A stretch of 64,000 nucleotides of DNA from Lutibacter flavus (GTDB taxonomy: Bacteria > Bacteroidota > Bacteroidia > Flavobacteriales > Flavobacteriaceae): contig NZ_FZNX01000004.1 in NCBI RefSeq assembly GCF_900188355.1, positions 62,001 to 126,000 of the forward strand, in the 5' to 3' direction. Positions 7,856 through 16,746 of this stretch are shown here, piece by piece. Positions within the stretch are counted from its first letter, which is position 1. The number at the start of each line of letters is the position of its first letter. Below the pieces are notes generated by a model. The model searched no databases, was not told the DNA's origin, and saw only the letters and a program-made list of their open reading frames with translations. A program made the position numbers and the translations under genes.

Positions 7856-9124
7856 TTATTTAAGAGCTTCAAAATATTCTCTTTCAATTTTTTCTTGATG
7901 ATCGGGATGTGATATTTTTATTAATTCATTAACTCGCTGGTCAATAGATTTTCCATATAAATCTGCTACCCCATATTCGGTAACAATGTATTGCACATGT
8001 GCTCTTGTAGTAACAACTCCAGCACCTTTATTCAAAAAAGGAACAATTCTACTAATACCTTTATTTGTAACTGAAGGCAATGCTATAATTGCTTTACCAC
8101 CTTCACTTAAAGAAGCTCCTCTAATAAAATCCATTTGACCACCAACACCAGAATACATATGCGCACCAATAGAATCTGCACAAACCTGGCCGGTTAAATC
8201 TACTTGAATTGCTGAATTTATGGCAACCATTTTTGGATTTTGTCTAATATTAACCACGTTATTGGTATAATCGCAAGATCGCATTTCAATAAAAGGATTG
8301 TCATCTACATAATCATAAAGACGTTTGGAACCTCCTAAAAATGTTGTTAAAGCTCTCCCGGCATTTATACCTTTATAGTTGCCGTTTATTACATCTTTTA
8401 AAATTAAATCTATCACGCCATCAGAAAACATTTCGGTATGCAATCCTAAATCTTTATGATTTCCTAAACGAGTTAATACTGCATTTGGAATAGAACCAAT
8501 TCCCATTTGCAAGGTGCTTCTATCATCTATTAAATGAGCGATGTAATCTCCAATTTTACTTTCAATTTTAGTTGGTTCAGTTATATGGAATTCATGAATT
8601 GGAGTGCTTTCTTCAACAAATGTATCTAGTTCAGAAATATGAATTAATCCTTCACCATGTACTCTTGGCATTTGATCATTTATATGAGCTATTACATGTT
8701 TTGCGTTTTCAATTACTGCTAAAATCGCCTCAACAGAAACGCCTAATGAACAGTATCCATGTTTGTCTGGGGTAGAAACCTGAATTAAGGCAACATCAAC
8801 CGGTAACACATTTCTTTTAAATAAATTTGGAACTTCACTTAAAAAAACCGGAGTATAAGATCCATTTCCAGCCTTTATTGTATGACGAACATTTTTACCA
8901 ATAAATAATGAATTTACATGAAAGCTATCTCTATATTTTGGATCGGCATATGGCGTTTCACCTTCTATATGCAAATGGCAAACTTCAACATCTCTCAGTT
9001 CTTCATGTCTGGCCGACATGGCATTAATTAGGATTTGTGATGCAGCAGCGGCCGCTTGAATATAAACTCGATCATTTGACTTAATAACTTTTACGGCTTC
9101 TTCAGCTGTTACTGCTTTATACAT
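7856..9124 (-). CDS. Acetyl-CoA hydrolase/CoA-transferase family protein
   Basis: A 422-residue cytosolic protein of the 4-hydroxybutyrate/acetate CoA-transferase family. Conserved elements include DRSTLQMGIGSIPNAVL, the turn SGVGGQMDFIRGA and the C-terminal EYGVADLYGKS. The family moves CoA between acetate and short acyl-CoAs or hydrolyses acetyl-CoA. The substrate cannot be told from sequence. It is a single-gene unit with its own -7 element at 9149-9156. Confidence 0.87.
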   Translation of the reverse strand: MYKAVTAEEAVKVIKSNDRVYIQAAAAASQILINAMSARHEELRDVEVCHLHIEGETPYADPKYRDSFHVNSLFIGKNVRHTIKAGNGSYTPVFLSEVPNLFKRNVLPVDVALIQVSTPDKHGYCSLGVSVEAILAVIENAKHVIAHINDQMPRVHGEGLIHISELDTFVEESTPIHEFHITEPTKIESKIGDYIAHLIDDRSTLQMGIGSIPNAVLTRLGNHKDLGLHTEMFSDGVIDLILKDVINGNYKGINAGRALTTFLGGSKRLYDYVDDNPFIEMRSCDYTNNVVNIRQNPKMVAINSAIQVDLTGQVCADSIGAHMYSGVGGQMDFIRGASLSEGGKAIIALPSVTNKGISRIVPFLNKGAGVVTTRAHVQYIVTEYGVADLYGKSIDQRVNELIKISHPDHQEKIEREYFEALK

Positions 9125-9148
9125 AATGAATAATTAAAAATTATTATG

Positions 9149-9156
9149 CAAATTTA
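9149..9156 (-). promoter_or_regulatory. -7 element of the CoA-transferase gene
   Basis: The minus strand reads TAAATTTG, matching the Bacteroidota TAnnTTTG consensus, 25 nt before the ATG. No clear -33 TTTG is seen at the usual distance. Confidence 0.5.
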
Positions 9157-9258
9157 ATAAGGATTTACTAAAAAAAGACTGTTTAATGTCATTTTTATTG
9201 CGGTAATATTAATTTTCGTATAATCTTAAGCACGTGCCAATGTTTTCTTTTTTTGATT

Positions 9259-9266
9259 TATCTTTG
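9259..9266 (+). promoter_or_regulatory. -7 element upstream of map
   Basis: TATCTTTG matches the Bacteroidota consensus, 21 nt before the map ATG, implying a very short leader. Confidence 0.55.
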
Positions 9267-9287
9267 CATACATAAAATACTCATTGC

Positions 9288-10106
9288 ATGATAATAATAA
9301 AAACACCTGAAGAAATTGAACTAATGCGCGAAAGTGCTTTAATAGTATCTAAAACTTTAGGGCTATTAGCAAAAGAAGTAAAACCAGGAGTAACTACATT
9401 ATTTTTAGATAAATTGGCAGAAGAATTTATTAGGGATCAAGGTGCAATTCCGGGGTTTTTAGGTCTGTATGATTTTCCAAATACCTTATGCATGAGTCCA
9501 AATTCTCAAGTTGTACATGGGATTCCAAATAACAAACCATTGAAAGAGGGAGATATAATTTCAATTGATTGTGGTGCTTTAAAAAATGGATTTTATGGTG
9601 ACCATGCCTATACTTTTGAAGTTGGTGAAGTTGCTGAGGAAATTAAAAAATTACTGCAGGTTACAAAAGAAAGCTTGTATGTTGGTATTCGAGAATTTAA
9701 AGCAGGAAATAGAGTAGGAGATGTTGGTTTTGCAATCCAAAATTATTGTGAAACAAGAGGATATGGAATTGTAAGAGAATTGGTTGGTCATGGCTTAGGA
9801 AGAGAAATGCATGAAGATCCGGAAATGCCTAATTATGGACGAAGAGGAAGAGGAAAAAAGTTTGTAGAAGGTATGGTGGTTGCAATTGAACCAATGGTTA
9901 ATTTAGGTACCCATAAAATAAATCAATTAAGTGATGGTTGGACTATTTTAACTAAAGATGGACTGGCTAGCGCACATTTTGAGCACGATGTAGCAATTGT
10001 AAATGGAAAACCAGAATTGCTTTCAACGTTTAAATATGTTTATGATGCTCTTGGAATTGAAAGTAACGAAGAGGATGAATTTAGACAAAATCCATTAGCA
10101 ATATAA
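9288..10106 (+). CDS. map: Type I methionine aminopeptidase
   Basis: A 272-residue cytosolic metalloprotease that removes the initiator methionine. The five metal ligands are recognisable: the two Asp in SIDCGALKNGFYGDHA, His in ELVGHGLGREMHE, and Glu in both AIEPMV and FEHDVAI. The length is normal. The cupin gene starts 1 nt after the stop, so the two are likely translated from one message. Confidence 0.95.
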   Translation: MIIIKTPEEIELMRESALIVSKTLGLLAKEVKPGVTTLFLDKLAEEFIRDQGAIPGFLGLYDFPNTLCMSPNSQVVHGIPNNKPLKEGDIISIDCGALKNGFYGDHAYTFEVGEVAEEIKKLLQVTKESLYVGIREFKAGNRVGDVGFAIQNYCETRGYGIVRELVGHGLGREMHEDPEMPNYGRRGRGKKFVEGMVVAIEPMVNLGTHKINQLSDGWTILTKDGLASAHFEHDVAIVNGKPELLSTFKYVYDALGIESNEEDEFRQNPLAI

Positions 10107-10107
10107 G

Positions 10108-10425
10108 ATGCTTCAAGAAATTAAAAATATTGAACAAAAAGAAATCTTACCTGGATTTAAGGGAAGATTTGTACATACAAATAGTTCTACAATTGCGTTT
10201 TGGGAAATAGAAAAAGGTTCTGTTTTACCGGAACATTCTCATATTCATGAACAAACTACTCAAGTAATTGAGGGGGAACTTGAAATGACCATTAATAATA
10301 AAATGGTTGTTTTAGAACCGGGTATGATTGTTACAATTCCTTCAAATGTTGTACATAGTGGCAAAGCCTTAACTACATGTAAATTAACTGATACGTTTTG
10401 TCCGGTTAGAGAGGATTATAAATAA
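10108..10425 (+). CDS. Cupin domain protein
   Basis: A 105-residue single-domain cupin. Motif 1 is PEHSHIHEQTTQVIEGELE (His, His, Gln/Glu metal ligands) and motif 2 is PSNVVHSGKA. Small cupins bind metals and act as sensors, isomerases or dioxygenases; this one cannot be given a substrate. It is directly coupled to map, but I see no functional connection. Confidence 0.85.
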   Translation: MLQEIKNIEQKEILPGFKGRFVHTNSSTIAFWEIEKGSVLPEHSHIHEQTTQVIEGELEMTINNKMVVLEPGMIVTIPSNVVHSGKALTTCKLTDTFCPVREDYK

Positions 10426-10448
10426 CACCTTACTTTTTAAAATTAATT

Positions 10449-11213
10449 TTGAATAAGCTTTTTAAATTTTTTCTAAATAACATTCCGCGTCCAATTCTAA
10501 TTAAAGCTAGTTATTGGATTGCACCATTAGTTTCTTTTTATTTAAAAGGAACAAGATTCACAGATCCTATTGATGGAAAGAGTTTTAGAAAATTTTTACC
10601 TTATGGTTATGGGAGTCAGCGGTCAAATGTATTAGCTCCAGGTACACTTTCATTGGAACGCCATAGGCTGATTTGGTTGTATTTAAAAAACGAAACTGAT
10701 TTTTTTACAGCACCAAAAAAAGTATTGCATATGGCGCCAGAACAGTGTTTTTTAAAACTGTTTAAAAGTCAAAAAAACTTAGATTATGTTACTGCAGATC
10801 TGTATTCTCCAATTGCCGATGTAAAAGCAGATATTTGTGATTTACCGTTTGAAGAAAATGCTTTTGATGTTGTTTTTTGCAATCATGTTTTAGAACATAT
10901 TGTTGATGATACAAAAGCAATGAGTGAATTATTCAGGGTTTTGAAACCTGGAGGAATGGGGATTTTTCAAATTCCACAAGATTTAAGTTTAGACAAAACC
11001 TACGAAGACTTTTCTATAACTTCACCTGAAGAACGTGCTAAACATTTTGGACAATATGACCACGTTCGTGTTTATGGAAAAGATTATTTTGAGCGTTTAA
11101 GAAAAGTTGGTTTTATTGTAAATGAAGTCGATTACTCAAAAACTATTTCAGAAGAATTAATTACGAAATATTGTTTAGTTAAAGGTGAAATTTTACCAGT
11201 TTGTACTAAATAG
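10449..11213 (+). CDS. SAM-dependent methyltransferase (class I)
   Basis: A 254-residue protein. It starts with TTG at 10449; no ATG lies nearby downstream and the N-terminus MNKLFKFFLNNIPRPILIK looks complete. The Rossmann core begins at about residue 95 (VLHMAPEQCF). The acidic binding residue is in YVTADLYSP, motif IV is DVVFCNHVLEHI, and FRVLKPGGMGIFQIP follows, all typical of the methyltransf_11 type. The substrate is unknown. It overlaps apbE tail to tail by 8 bp with no terminator between. Confidence 0.85.
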   Translation: MNKLFKFFLNNIPRPILIKASYWIAPLVSFYLKGTRFTDPIDGKSFRKFLPYGYGSQRSNVLAPGTLSLERHRLIWLYLKNETDFFTAPKKVLHMAPEQCFLKLFKSQKNLDYVTADLYSPIADVKADICDLPFEENAFDVVFCNHVLEHIVDDTKAMSELFRVLKPGGMGIFQIPQDLSLDKTYEDFSITSPEERAKHFGQYDHVRVYGKDYFERLRKVGFIVNEVDYSKTISEELITKYCLVKGEILPVCTK

Positions 11214-12201
11214 TTTCCATTTCTAAATTGGCTGTAGAAAATGTTTTCATATTGCCATCTTCATCAACATAAATTAAAAAGGCCTTTAATTCCTGATGGT
11301 TTTCTAAAAAATTTATTGTTTTTTCCAATCCCATTGCCATAAAAGCTGTTGCATAACCATCAACATCTGCACAATCAGATTTTGAGATTACAGATGCACT
11401 TAACAAGTTGCTTTCTGTTGCATATCCGGTTTTTGTATTAATGGTATGCACATATTTTTTACCATCAGGTGTAGCACGAAATTTCCTGTAATTTCCTGAG
11501 GTTGCTATAGATTCGTTTTGCAATTGAATAGTAGTTGCAAATGATCGAGAACCATCAAAATTTGGGTTTTCAATTGCTATTCGCCAATACTCGTTATGGT
11601 GATTTTTGCCTCTAGCTCTAATTTCACCACCAATTTCAACCATATAATTTTCAACATTATTACGTTCAAATAGTCTTCCAATTACATCTACAAGGTAACC
11701 TTTTGCGATAGCATTAAAATCAAAGTAAATTTCAGGATATAATTTTTTAATCTTAGAATCAAGAATACTCACTTTATTAAATCCAACAAATTTCAATAAC
11801 TCCTTAATTTTAATAGAATCTAAATTTTCAATTTTTTCACCAGGACCAAAACCCCAGGCATTTACTAAAACTCCTATTGTTGGATCAAAATCTCCATCAG
11901 TTTCGTTAAATATTCTTTCAGACTTTATAAAAACTTCTTCAAAAATATCATCAATAATAACAGTAGTATCTCCTTTATTAATCCTGGAAATATCTGAGCT
12001 AGGAATGTATGTTGAGGTCGATTTATTTACAGCTTTAATTAAACTATCAATTTTAGAATCAAAATGGACATTTTTGTTGTCTAAATATTTTATTGTAAAT
12101 GTTGTTCCAATAGCATTTCCTTGAATTGTTTCTAATTCTGGTTCATTGTTTTTACAAGAAATCAGTGTAAAAATTAGCAAAAGGAATAGAAGATTTTTCA
12201 T
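11206..12201 (-). CDS. apbE: FAD:protein FMN transferase lipoprotein (ApbE)
   Basis: A 331-residue exported lipoprotein (lipobox LISC, Cys16) of the ApbE family, which attaches FMN to Thr/Ser of target flavoproteins outside the cytoplasmic membrane. The family core is visible (DPTIGVLVNAWGFGPG, YFDFNAIAKGYLVDVIG, VEIGGEIRARG, a C-terminal ADVDGYATAFMAMG metal site). Its expected clients are encoded about 7 kb away: NqrB and NqrC both carry DAISG-x-T sites. The ORF is transcribed leftward like nqr, but is separated from it by other genes. Confidence 0.93.
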   Translation of the reverse strand: MKNLLFLLLIFTLISCKNNEPELETIQGNAIGTTFTIKYLDNKNVHFDSKIDSLIKAVNKSTSTYIPSSDISRINKGDTTVIIDDIFEEVFIKSERIFNETDGDFDPTIGVLVNAWGFGPGEKIENLDSIKIKELLKFVGFNKVSILDSKIKKLYPEIYFDFNAIAKGYLVDVIGRLFERNNVENYMVEIGGEIRARGKNHHNEYWRIAIENPNFDGSRSFATTIQLQNESIATSGNYRKFRATPDGKKYVHTINTKTGYATESNLLSASVISKSDCADVDGYATAFMAMGLEKTINFLENHQELKAFLIYVDEDGNMKTFSTANLEMETI

Positions 12202-12288
12202 TGAATTGTTTAATGTTTTTTAGATAAAAAAGTCTGTTGCAAATATATTAATTTAAAATATCATAAATTCATCTTAAAATAGAATTTA

Positions 12289-12322
12289 TTTGCTTATTTA
12301 AGCTACTTTTTTTATAACTTTG
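12289..12322 (+). promoter_or_regulatory. Housekeeping promoter of the OmpA-type lipoprotein gene
   Basis: TTTG at 12289-12292, a 22-nt spacer and TAACTTTG at 12315-12322 fit the Bacteroidota -33/-7 promoter. The ATG is 21 nt further on. Confidence 0.65.
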
Positions 12323-12343
12323 ATGCACTAAATTAGTTTAATT

Positions 12344-13183
12344 ATGAAAAAAAGTATTTTATTAATATTGACGGTGTCAGTAGTGTTGAGTTCTTGTGTA
12401 TCAAAAAAGGTATATACAGAATTAGAGGATAATTTCAATTTGAAAAGTCAGGAGCTGGTTGATGCCAAAGCTGATTTAATGAAATGTAAAATAGAAGGTG
12501 AAAATAAAGTTTCTACACTTGAACAAAGAGTAGCAGATTTAAAAAAGGATAAGGAAAAAACCTTAGAATATGTTGATAATTTAACTGTATTGTCTAAATC
12601 TTCAATGGATAATATTAAGGAAACATTATCTCAAATGGGTAAAAAGGATGAATATATTCAGCATATCCAAAAAGCAATGACTCGTAAAGATTCTATAAAT
12701 TTAGCGTTAGGATTCCAGTTAAAAAGTGTGTTGAAAGATGGATTTAATGATGAGGATATTCAGGTTGATGTTGAAAAAACAGTTGTTTACATTTCAATTG
12801 CTGATAAATTATTATTTAAAAGCGGAAGTGCAACTATTTCTTCTGATGCTAAAAGAGTGTTAGGTAAAGTTGCTGAAGTTATTGCAGCTCAAAAAGATTT
12901 AGAAGTTATGGTTGAAGGTTATACAGATAACAAGCCAATTAGTACAGCTGGAATAAAAGATAATTGGGACTTAAGTGTGAAACGTGCAACTTCAGTTATT
13001 AGAGTATTGCAAGATGACTTTAGTATTAGACCAGAACGTTTAATTGCAGCTGGTAGAAGCGAATATAAGCCTCTTGAGAGCAATGAAACAGTTGAAGGTA
13101 GATCTAGAAATAGAAGAACACGTATTGTTTTAATGCCAAAACTAGAACAGTTTTTTGAGTTACTTGAAAACAAAGTTGAATAG
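12344..13183 (+). CDS. OmpA family peptidoglycan-binding lipoprotein
   Basis: A 279-residue lipoprotein (lipobox SSC, Cys18). A coiled-coil segment (about 25-110) is rich in Glu/Lys heptads. The C-terminal OmpA/MotB domain (about 145-265) contains LLFKSGSATISSDAKRVL, VEGYTDNKPI, WDLSVKRATSVIRVL and GRSEYKPL ... NRRTRIVL, the diaminopimelate-binding core. It probably tethers the outer membrane to peptidoglycan. It is monocistronic, with its own promoter and terminator. Confidence 0.9.
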   Translation: MKKSILLILTVSVVLSSCVSKKVYTELEDNFNLKSQELVDAKADLMKCKIEGENKVSTLEQRVADLKKDKEKTLEYVDNLTVLSKSSMDNIKETLSQMGKKDEYIQHIQKAMTRKDSINLALGFQLKSVLKDGFNDEDIQVDVEKTVVYISIADKLLFKSGSATISSDAKRVLGKVAEVIAAQKDLEVMVEGYTDNKPISTAGIKDNWDLSVKRATSVIRVLQDDFSIRPERLIAAGRSEYKPLESNETVEGRSRNRRTRIVLMPKLEQFFELLENKVE

Positions 13184-13200
13184 ATTTTAAGATTTAATTA

Positions 13201-13231
13201 TAAAAAAATCACGCAATTGCGTGGTTTTTTG
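13201..13231. terminator. Terminator between convergent genes
   Basis: An AAAAAATCACGCAATTGCGTGGTTTTTT hairpin between the OmpA-type gene and the leftward small ORF; it has A- and T-runs on both sides. Confidence 0.88.
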
Positions 13232-13255
13232 TTTTATAAATAATATGATGTTTTT

Positions 13256-13633
13256 CTAGTTTAGTGCTATTTCTAAAAATTGCAAACCTTCATATTGTAA
13301 CAGATATGCTTCATTTAAAAAAGGAGGTAGAAGATTATTATTTTTATCAGCCAATCCTACTCCGGCAAAAATAACTTTAGCGTCATTTTTTTGAGCGTGC
13401 AGTTTAAAAGTTTCCATCCAAATTACATCATATTCTATTGCTAAGTCTGAAACTTGTGCTGCCTTTACAATTACAAAATAGCGTTGATTTTTCTTATCTA
13501 CACAAACAAATTGAGGGGTTTTTCTTAGTTGACTATTGATTGCAATAAACTCAAATCCTTTAGACTCTAAATCCTTTCCAACAATATTCATTGCTAAATT
13601 GTGTAATTCTTGGTTTGAAAGTGGTCTACTCAT
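13256..13633 (-). CDS. Conserved small cytosolic protein of unknown function
   Basis: A 125-residue soluble protein with an alpha/beta pattern (YFVIVKAAQ, IWMETFKLHAQK, AKVIFAGVGLAD). There is no signal peptide or membrane segment. From memory, homologues in Flavobacteriaceae sit near the nqr operon and are sometimes labelled 'Nqr subunit F', but the protein has none of the ferredoxin or FAD motifs of NqrF, so I do not carry over that name. It may be a restriction-endonuclease-like or housekeeping fold; the function is unknown. Confidence 0.7.
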   Translation of the reverse strand: MSRPLSNQELHNLAMNIVGKDLESKGFEFIAINSQLRKTPQFVCVDKKNQRYFVIVKAAQVSDLAIEYDVIWMETFKLHAQKNDAKVIFAGVGLADKNNNLLPPFLNEAYLLQYEGLQFLEIALN

Positions 13634-13649
13634 TCTGTTATTGGGTATA

Positions 13650-13683
13650 AAAAAATCCGATACAAAGATATCGGATTTTTTAA
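13650..13683 (-). terminator. Terminator of the secreted metalloprotease gene
   Basis: An AAAAATCCGATA / TATCGGATTTTT hairpin with A/T runs on each side, placed just past the protease stop codon. Confidence 0.85.
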
Positions 13684-13704
13684 AATTTATGAATGCTTAA
13701 AAAT

Positions 13705-16656
13705 TTAGTTTATAATTAATTTTTTTACGGATTTTTTAGAATCACTTTCTATAGATAATAAATAAATTCCTTTAGAAAGTTTTAGATTAATTGAAGCATT
13801 AAAAAATAGTGAATTATTGCTAAGTATTTTATCATATACTTTTCTTCCTAAGAAATCAAAAAGTTTAATTGAAACATCTTCACTAGTGCTAACCTCTATG
13901 TTTATTTTGTTTTCTGTAGGATTTGGATATATGCTAAACGATTTAAATTCGGATTTATAAACACTTAATGCACTTGCTTTACCAAAGCTATAGGTTCCAT
14001 TAATTCCTGTTGAAAAATTAGCAGAAAGTGAAATGTTCGAGCCTAAATTACCTAATGTTGGTGCAACTGATTCTTTTGTTCCCCCATTATTTTTAATTAC
14101 AGTTATATCACCTCTAACGTTACCTGTAGCAGCTTCCCAGGCGCTTATTTCTTGTTCAGTAAAGTAAAAAATCAATGTTGCGTTACCATCGGAATGAATT
14201 GTAGTAGGAGAAATTGAGAATTGTTTTGCCATTACATAATTACTAATTCCTGGGGTTGTTTCTTGTAAAGCTGGAGTTGCAACGCTAAAAGCTCTGGAAA
14301 CATTTGTACTTACACAATCATAATCTTTTCCATTTACATTGGTTATGTCAACTAGTAAATTGTCATTGGCATCATTTTTAGTCAAAATAGTTCCTGATTT
14401 ATTTAATTGATTTTCATCAGGAGTGTTTATATCTGTTTGTGCAACTAATTGAATATCTGTTGCTATAGAAACATCATCCAGCATTAAAGCAAACGCATCT
14501 GCTGAGGTAACATGGAAGGCAATATAAATTTGTTGACCATCAAATGCTGACAAATCATAGGTGTATTCTGTCCAAGTTGTTGGTATTTCCTGATAGCTAT
14601 TTGGACCTGGAGTTGGAGAAACAGGATTTATAGTTGTAAAACTGCCTACCGAAGTATCAGAATTTGAAACTTTTATGGTTAAACGTTCCAATCCATAAGT
14701 ATCCGTAATTGATTTAGCCCAAAATTTGAGTTCACTTACTGTACCATTTAAATTTATTTGAGGAGTGAAAATATAATCATTATTTACTGCAGTTCCACTA
14801 GGATTAGATGTAGCATCAAAACAATAATACCCTTTTTGTCCGCCATGTGGATCCCAATTAGGAGACGTTGATGGTGATGTTTGACTTGGATTATAAACAA
14901 TAAAAGTTCCTTTAGAGTTTTGATTTGGGTACGTAGTATTATCAACACTATAGGTAAAATTACCATCTAAATCATTCATTGTCCAACCACCAATTGGGTC
15001 AATTTTAAAGTCTTCGTAACTTTCAAAATCGTCAGTAAAAATAGTAGTTATTCCATTGTAACGAGTATCATCATCAGCTACGTTTAGAGTAAACGTGGTA
15101 TTACTTGTTGTTGTAATGAGGGCATCTCCTGTGGTAGAAATAGACATTCCAATAGTTATACTTTCATCTACTTCTGTAAAGCTATCTGCGTAAATTCTAA
15201 CTATAAAATTTTTATCTATAGTTTCACCTAAATTAAATTGAACGCTTGGTATTATAATATCGAAATCATCACCTTCGGTTAATGTAGTACTATTAATTGT
15301 AAAAGTTATTGTGGCGTTCTGAGAGGGTGGAGCGCTTATTCTTACAGGAATTTCATAATCTACATAACTGCAATTTGTGCCTTCGTTAATTGATAAATTA
15401 GAATTAATAAATCGAATTGCTGGAATGGCAGTGTCACAGCCAATAGAACTATCTAATTCCTTTCTACGAGGAGAATTTTGCATAACAGTAACCATCCTGT
15501 CTTTTTGGTCTTGTGTAAAGGTATCCATACAAGCATCAGGTGTGTAATCCATATAATTTTGCACCATGTCAAAAACTAAATCAGGACAAGAATCATTAGT
15601 TAAATTACAACTATAATTTGCATCTTCTGCATTAGGAGTGTCACTACAATAATCATCTACTAAACATCCATCATCTGTATCATTCGCTTTATCTCCCCAA
15701 ATATGTCTTAAACCTAGCCAATGTCCAATCTCGTGGGTTGTTGTTCTTCCTAAATTATAGGTACCATTTAAAGTAAACGAGGTGTCATTTTCATCTTCGG
15801 TTCCTAGTGCATTGAAATTAATTACAACTCCGTCTGTATTAGCTATTCCAGAATTTGTACTTAGGTCTGACAATGTTGAACTACCTGGAAACTGAGCAAA
15901 TCCTAATAAATCGCTTAATCCACCATCATCTAAACTCAACCCTCCAAATCTCATAGTCCAAATATTTAAATATTTAGTTGGATCCCAAATTGTGTTTGTT
16001 TTTAAATCGGCTACAGTTTCAAAGGTTTCCCAATCAGCACCTCCAGCACCATTGGGTTCATCGTTGGTATAAGGAGTTATGTTGTGTCTTACAATACCAG
16101 TTGTTATATCACCGTTTGCATCTTGTTTTGCTAAACAGAAATTAATTTCTATATCTTGAGCCAATCCGGTAGTGTTTGCACCACCATTGGTATTTGTAAG
16201 CCTTCTAAAGTCTTCGTTTAAAACTTTAATTTGAGAGATTATTTGAGCATCTGAAATATTTTCGCCATTAATGTTTCCAGGAGTGTTAATTGGATCGCCA
16301 TCATGGATTACGTGAACAACAACTGGGATATTAAATTCTATTGTAGTTTTTTGTAGTTTTCCAGAATTTTTAGATTTTTTAAAATCTTCTATTTTAGGAC
16401 CAAGCCACTTTTCAAATTGAGAATTACTTAATCTATTTGGATATTTTTTTTGTAGAAAATATTCATTTTCTACAGTTGCACATCTAATAACACCTGTTTT
16501 TTCTAATGAAATTTTATTCTCTGGAGATATTTTAAATGAAGAAGATTTTTGATGTTGAGTGGAGGCACTACTATTTTTTTTTGTTTGAGAGTGAACAAAT
16601 GAGAAATTAATTAATAACGCTATTAAAATAAGGTAATGTTTTATAAATAAGGTCAT
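13705..16656 (-). CDS. Secreted M43 (pappalysin-type) metalloprotease with T9SS sorting domain
   Basis: A 983-residue exported protease. A signal peptide (about 1-24) is followed by a propeptide and the catalytic domain. The zinc site HEIGHWLGLRH is at 308-318 (HExxHxxGxxH) and the Met-turn QNYMDYTPDACM is at about 365-376. Next come a Calx-beta-like segment (about 420-520), a jelly-roll 'choice-of-anchor' region (about 535-730) and a further beta region. The last ~75 residues (FSIYPNPTENKINIEVS ... SKGIYLLSIESDSKKSVKKLIIN) are a type A T9SS C-terminal sorting domain, so it is exported across the outer membrane by the type IX system. It lies downstream of nqrF but behind a terminator. The substrate is unknown. 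Confidence 0.93.
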   Translation of the reverse strand: MTLFIKHYLILIALLINFSFVHSQTKKNSSASTQHQKSSSFKISPENKISLEKTGVIRCATVENEYFLQKKYPNRLSNSQFEKWLGPKIEDFKKSKNSGKLQKTTIEFNIPVVVHVIHDGDPINTPGNINGENISDAQIISQIKVLNEDFRRLTNTNGGANTTGLAQDIEINFCLAKQDANGDITTGIVRHNITPYTNDEPNGAGGADWETFETVADLKTNTIWDPTKYLNIWTMRFGGLSLDDGGLSDLLGFAQFPGSSTLSDLSTNSGIANTDGVVINFNALGTEDENDTSFTLNGTYNLGRTTTHEIGHWLGLRHIWGDKANDTDDGCLVDDYCSDTPNAEDANYSCNLTNDSCPDLVFDMVQNYMDYTPDACMDTFTQDQKDRMVTVMQNSPRRKELDSSIGCDTAIPAIRFINSNLSINEGTNCSYVDYEIPVRISAPPSQNATITFTINSTTLTEGDDFDIIIPSVQFNLGETIDKNFIVRIYADSFTEVDESITIGMSISTTGDALITTTSNTTFTLNVADDDTRYNGITTIFTDDFESYEDFKIDPIGGWTMNDLDGNFTYSVDNTTYPNQNSKGTFIVYNPSQTSPSTSPNWDPHGGQKGYYCFDATSNPSGTAVNNDYIFTPQINLNGTVSELKFWAKSITDTYGLERLTIKVSNSDTSVGSFTTINPVSPTPGPNSYQEIPTTWTEYTYDLSAFDGQQIYIAFHVTSADAFALMLDDVSIATDIQLVAQTDINTPDENQLNKSGTILTKNDANDNLLVDITNVNGKDYDCVSTNVSRAFSVATPALQETTPGISNYVMAKQFSISPTTIHSDGNATLIFYFTEQEISAWEAATGNVRGDITVIKNNGGTKESVAPTLGNLGSNISLSANFSTGINGTYSFGKASALSVYKSEFKSFSIYPNPTENKINIEVSTSEDVSIKLFDFLGRKVYDKILSNNSLFFNASINLKLSKGIYLLSIESDSKKSVKKLIIN

Positions 16657-16695
16657 AGCATTTTAATTGTAATTATTTATTACAATTGTAAATTT

Positions 16696-16734
16696 AAAAA
16701 AAAAAGCCAACATACATATGTTGACTTTTTTTTA
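16696..16734 (-). terminator. Terminator of the nqr operon
   Basis: An AAAAAGCCAACATA / TATGTTGACTTTTT hairpin (one mismatch-type G-T pair) with flanking A and T runs, right after the nqrF stop. Confidence 0.85.
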
Positions 16735-16746
16735 AATAATTTAATG

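Noticed and set aside
9125-9287. Riboswitch between the CoA-transferase and map
   Set aside because: No conserved fold was found; the short spacer is explained by two divergent promoters.
13256-13633. Naming this ORF as an Nqr subunit F
   Set aside because: It has no ferredoxin, FAD or NADH motifs, and the real nqrF is at 16747-18060.
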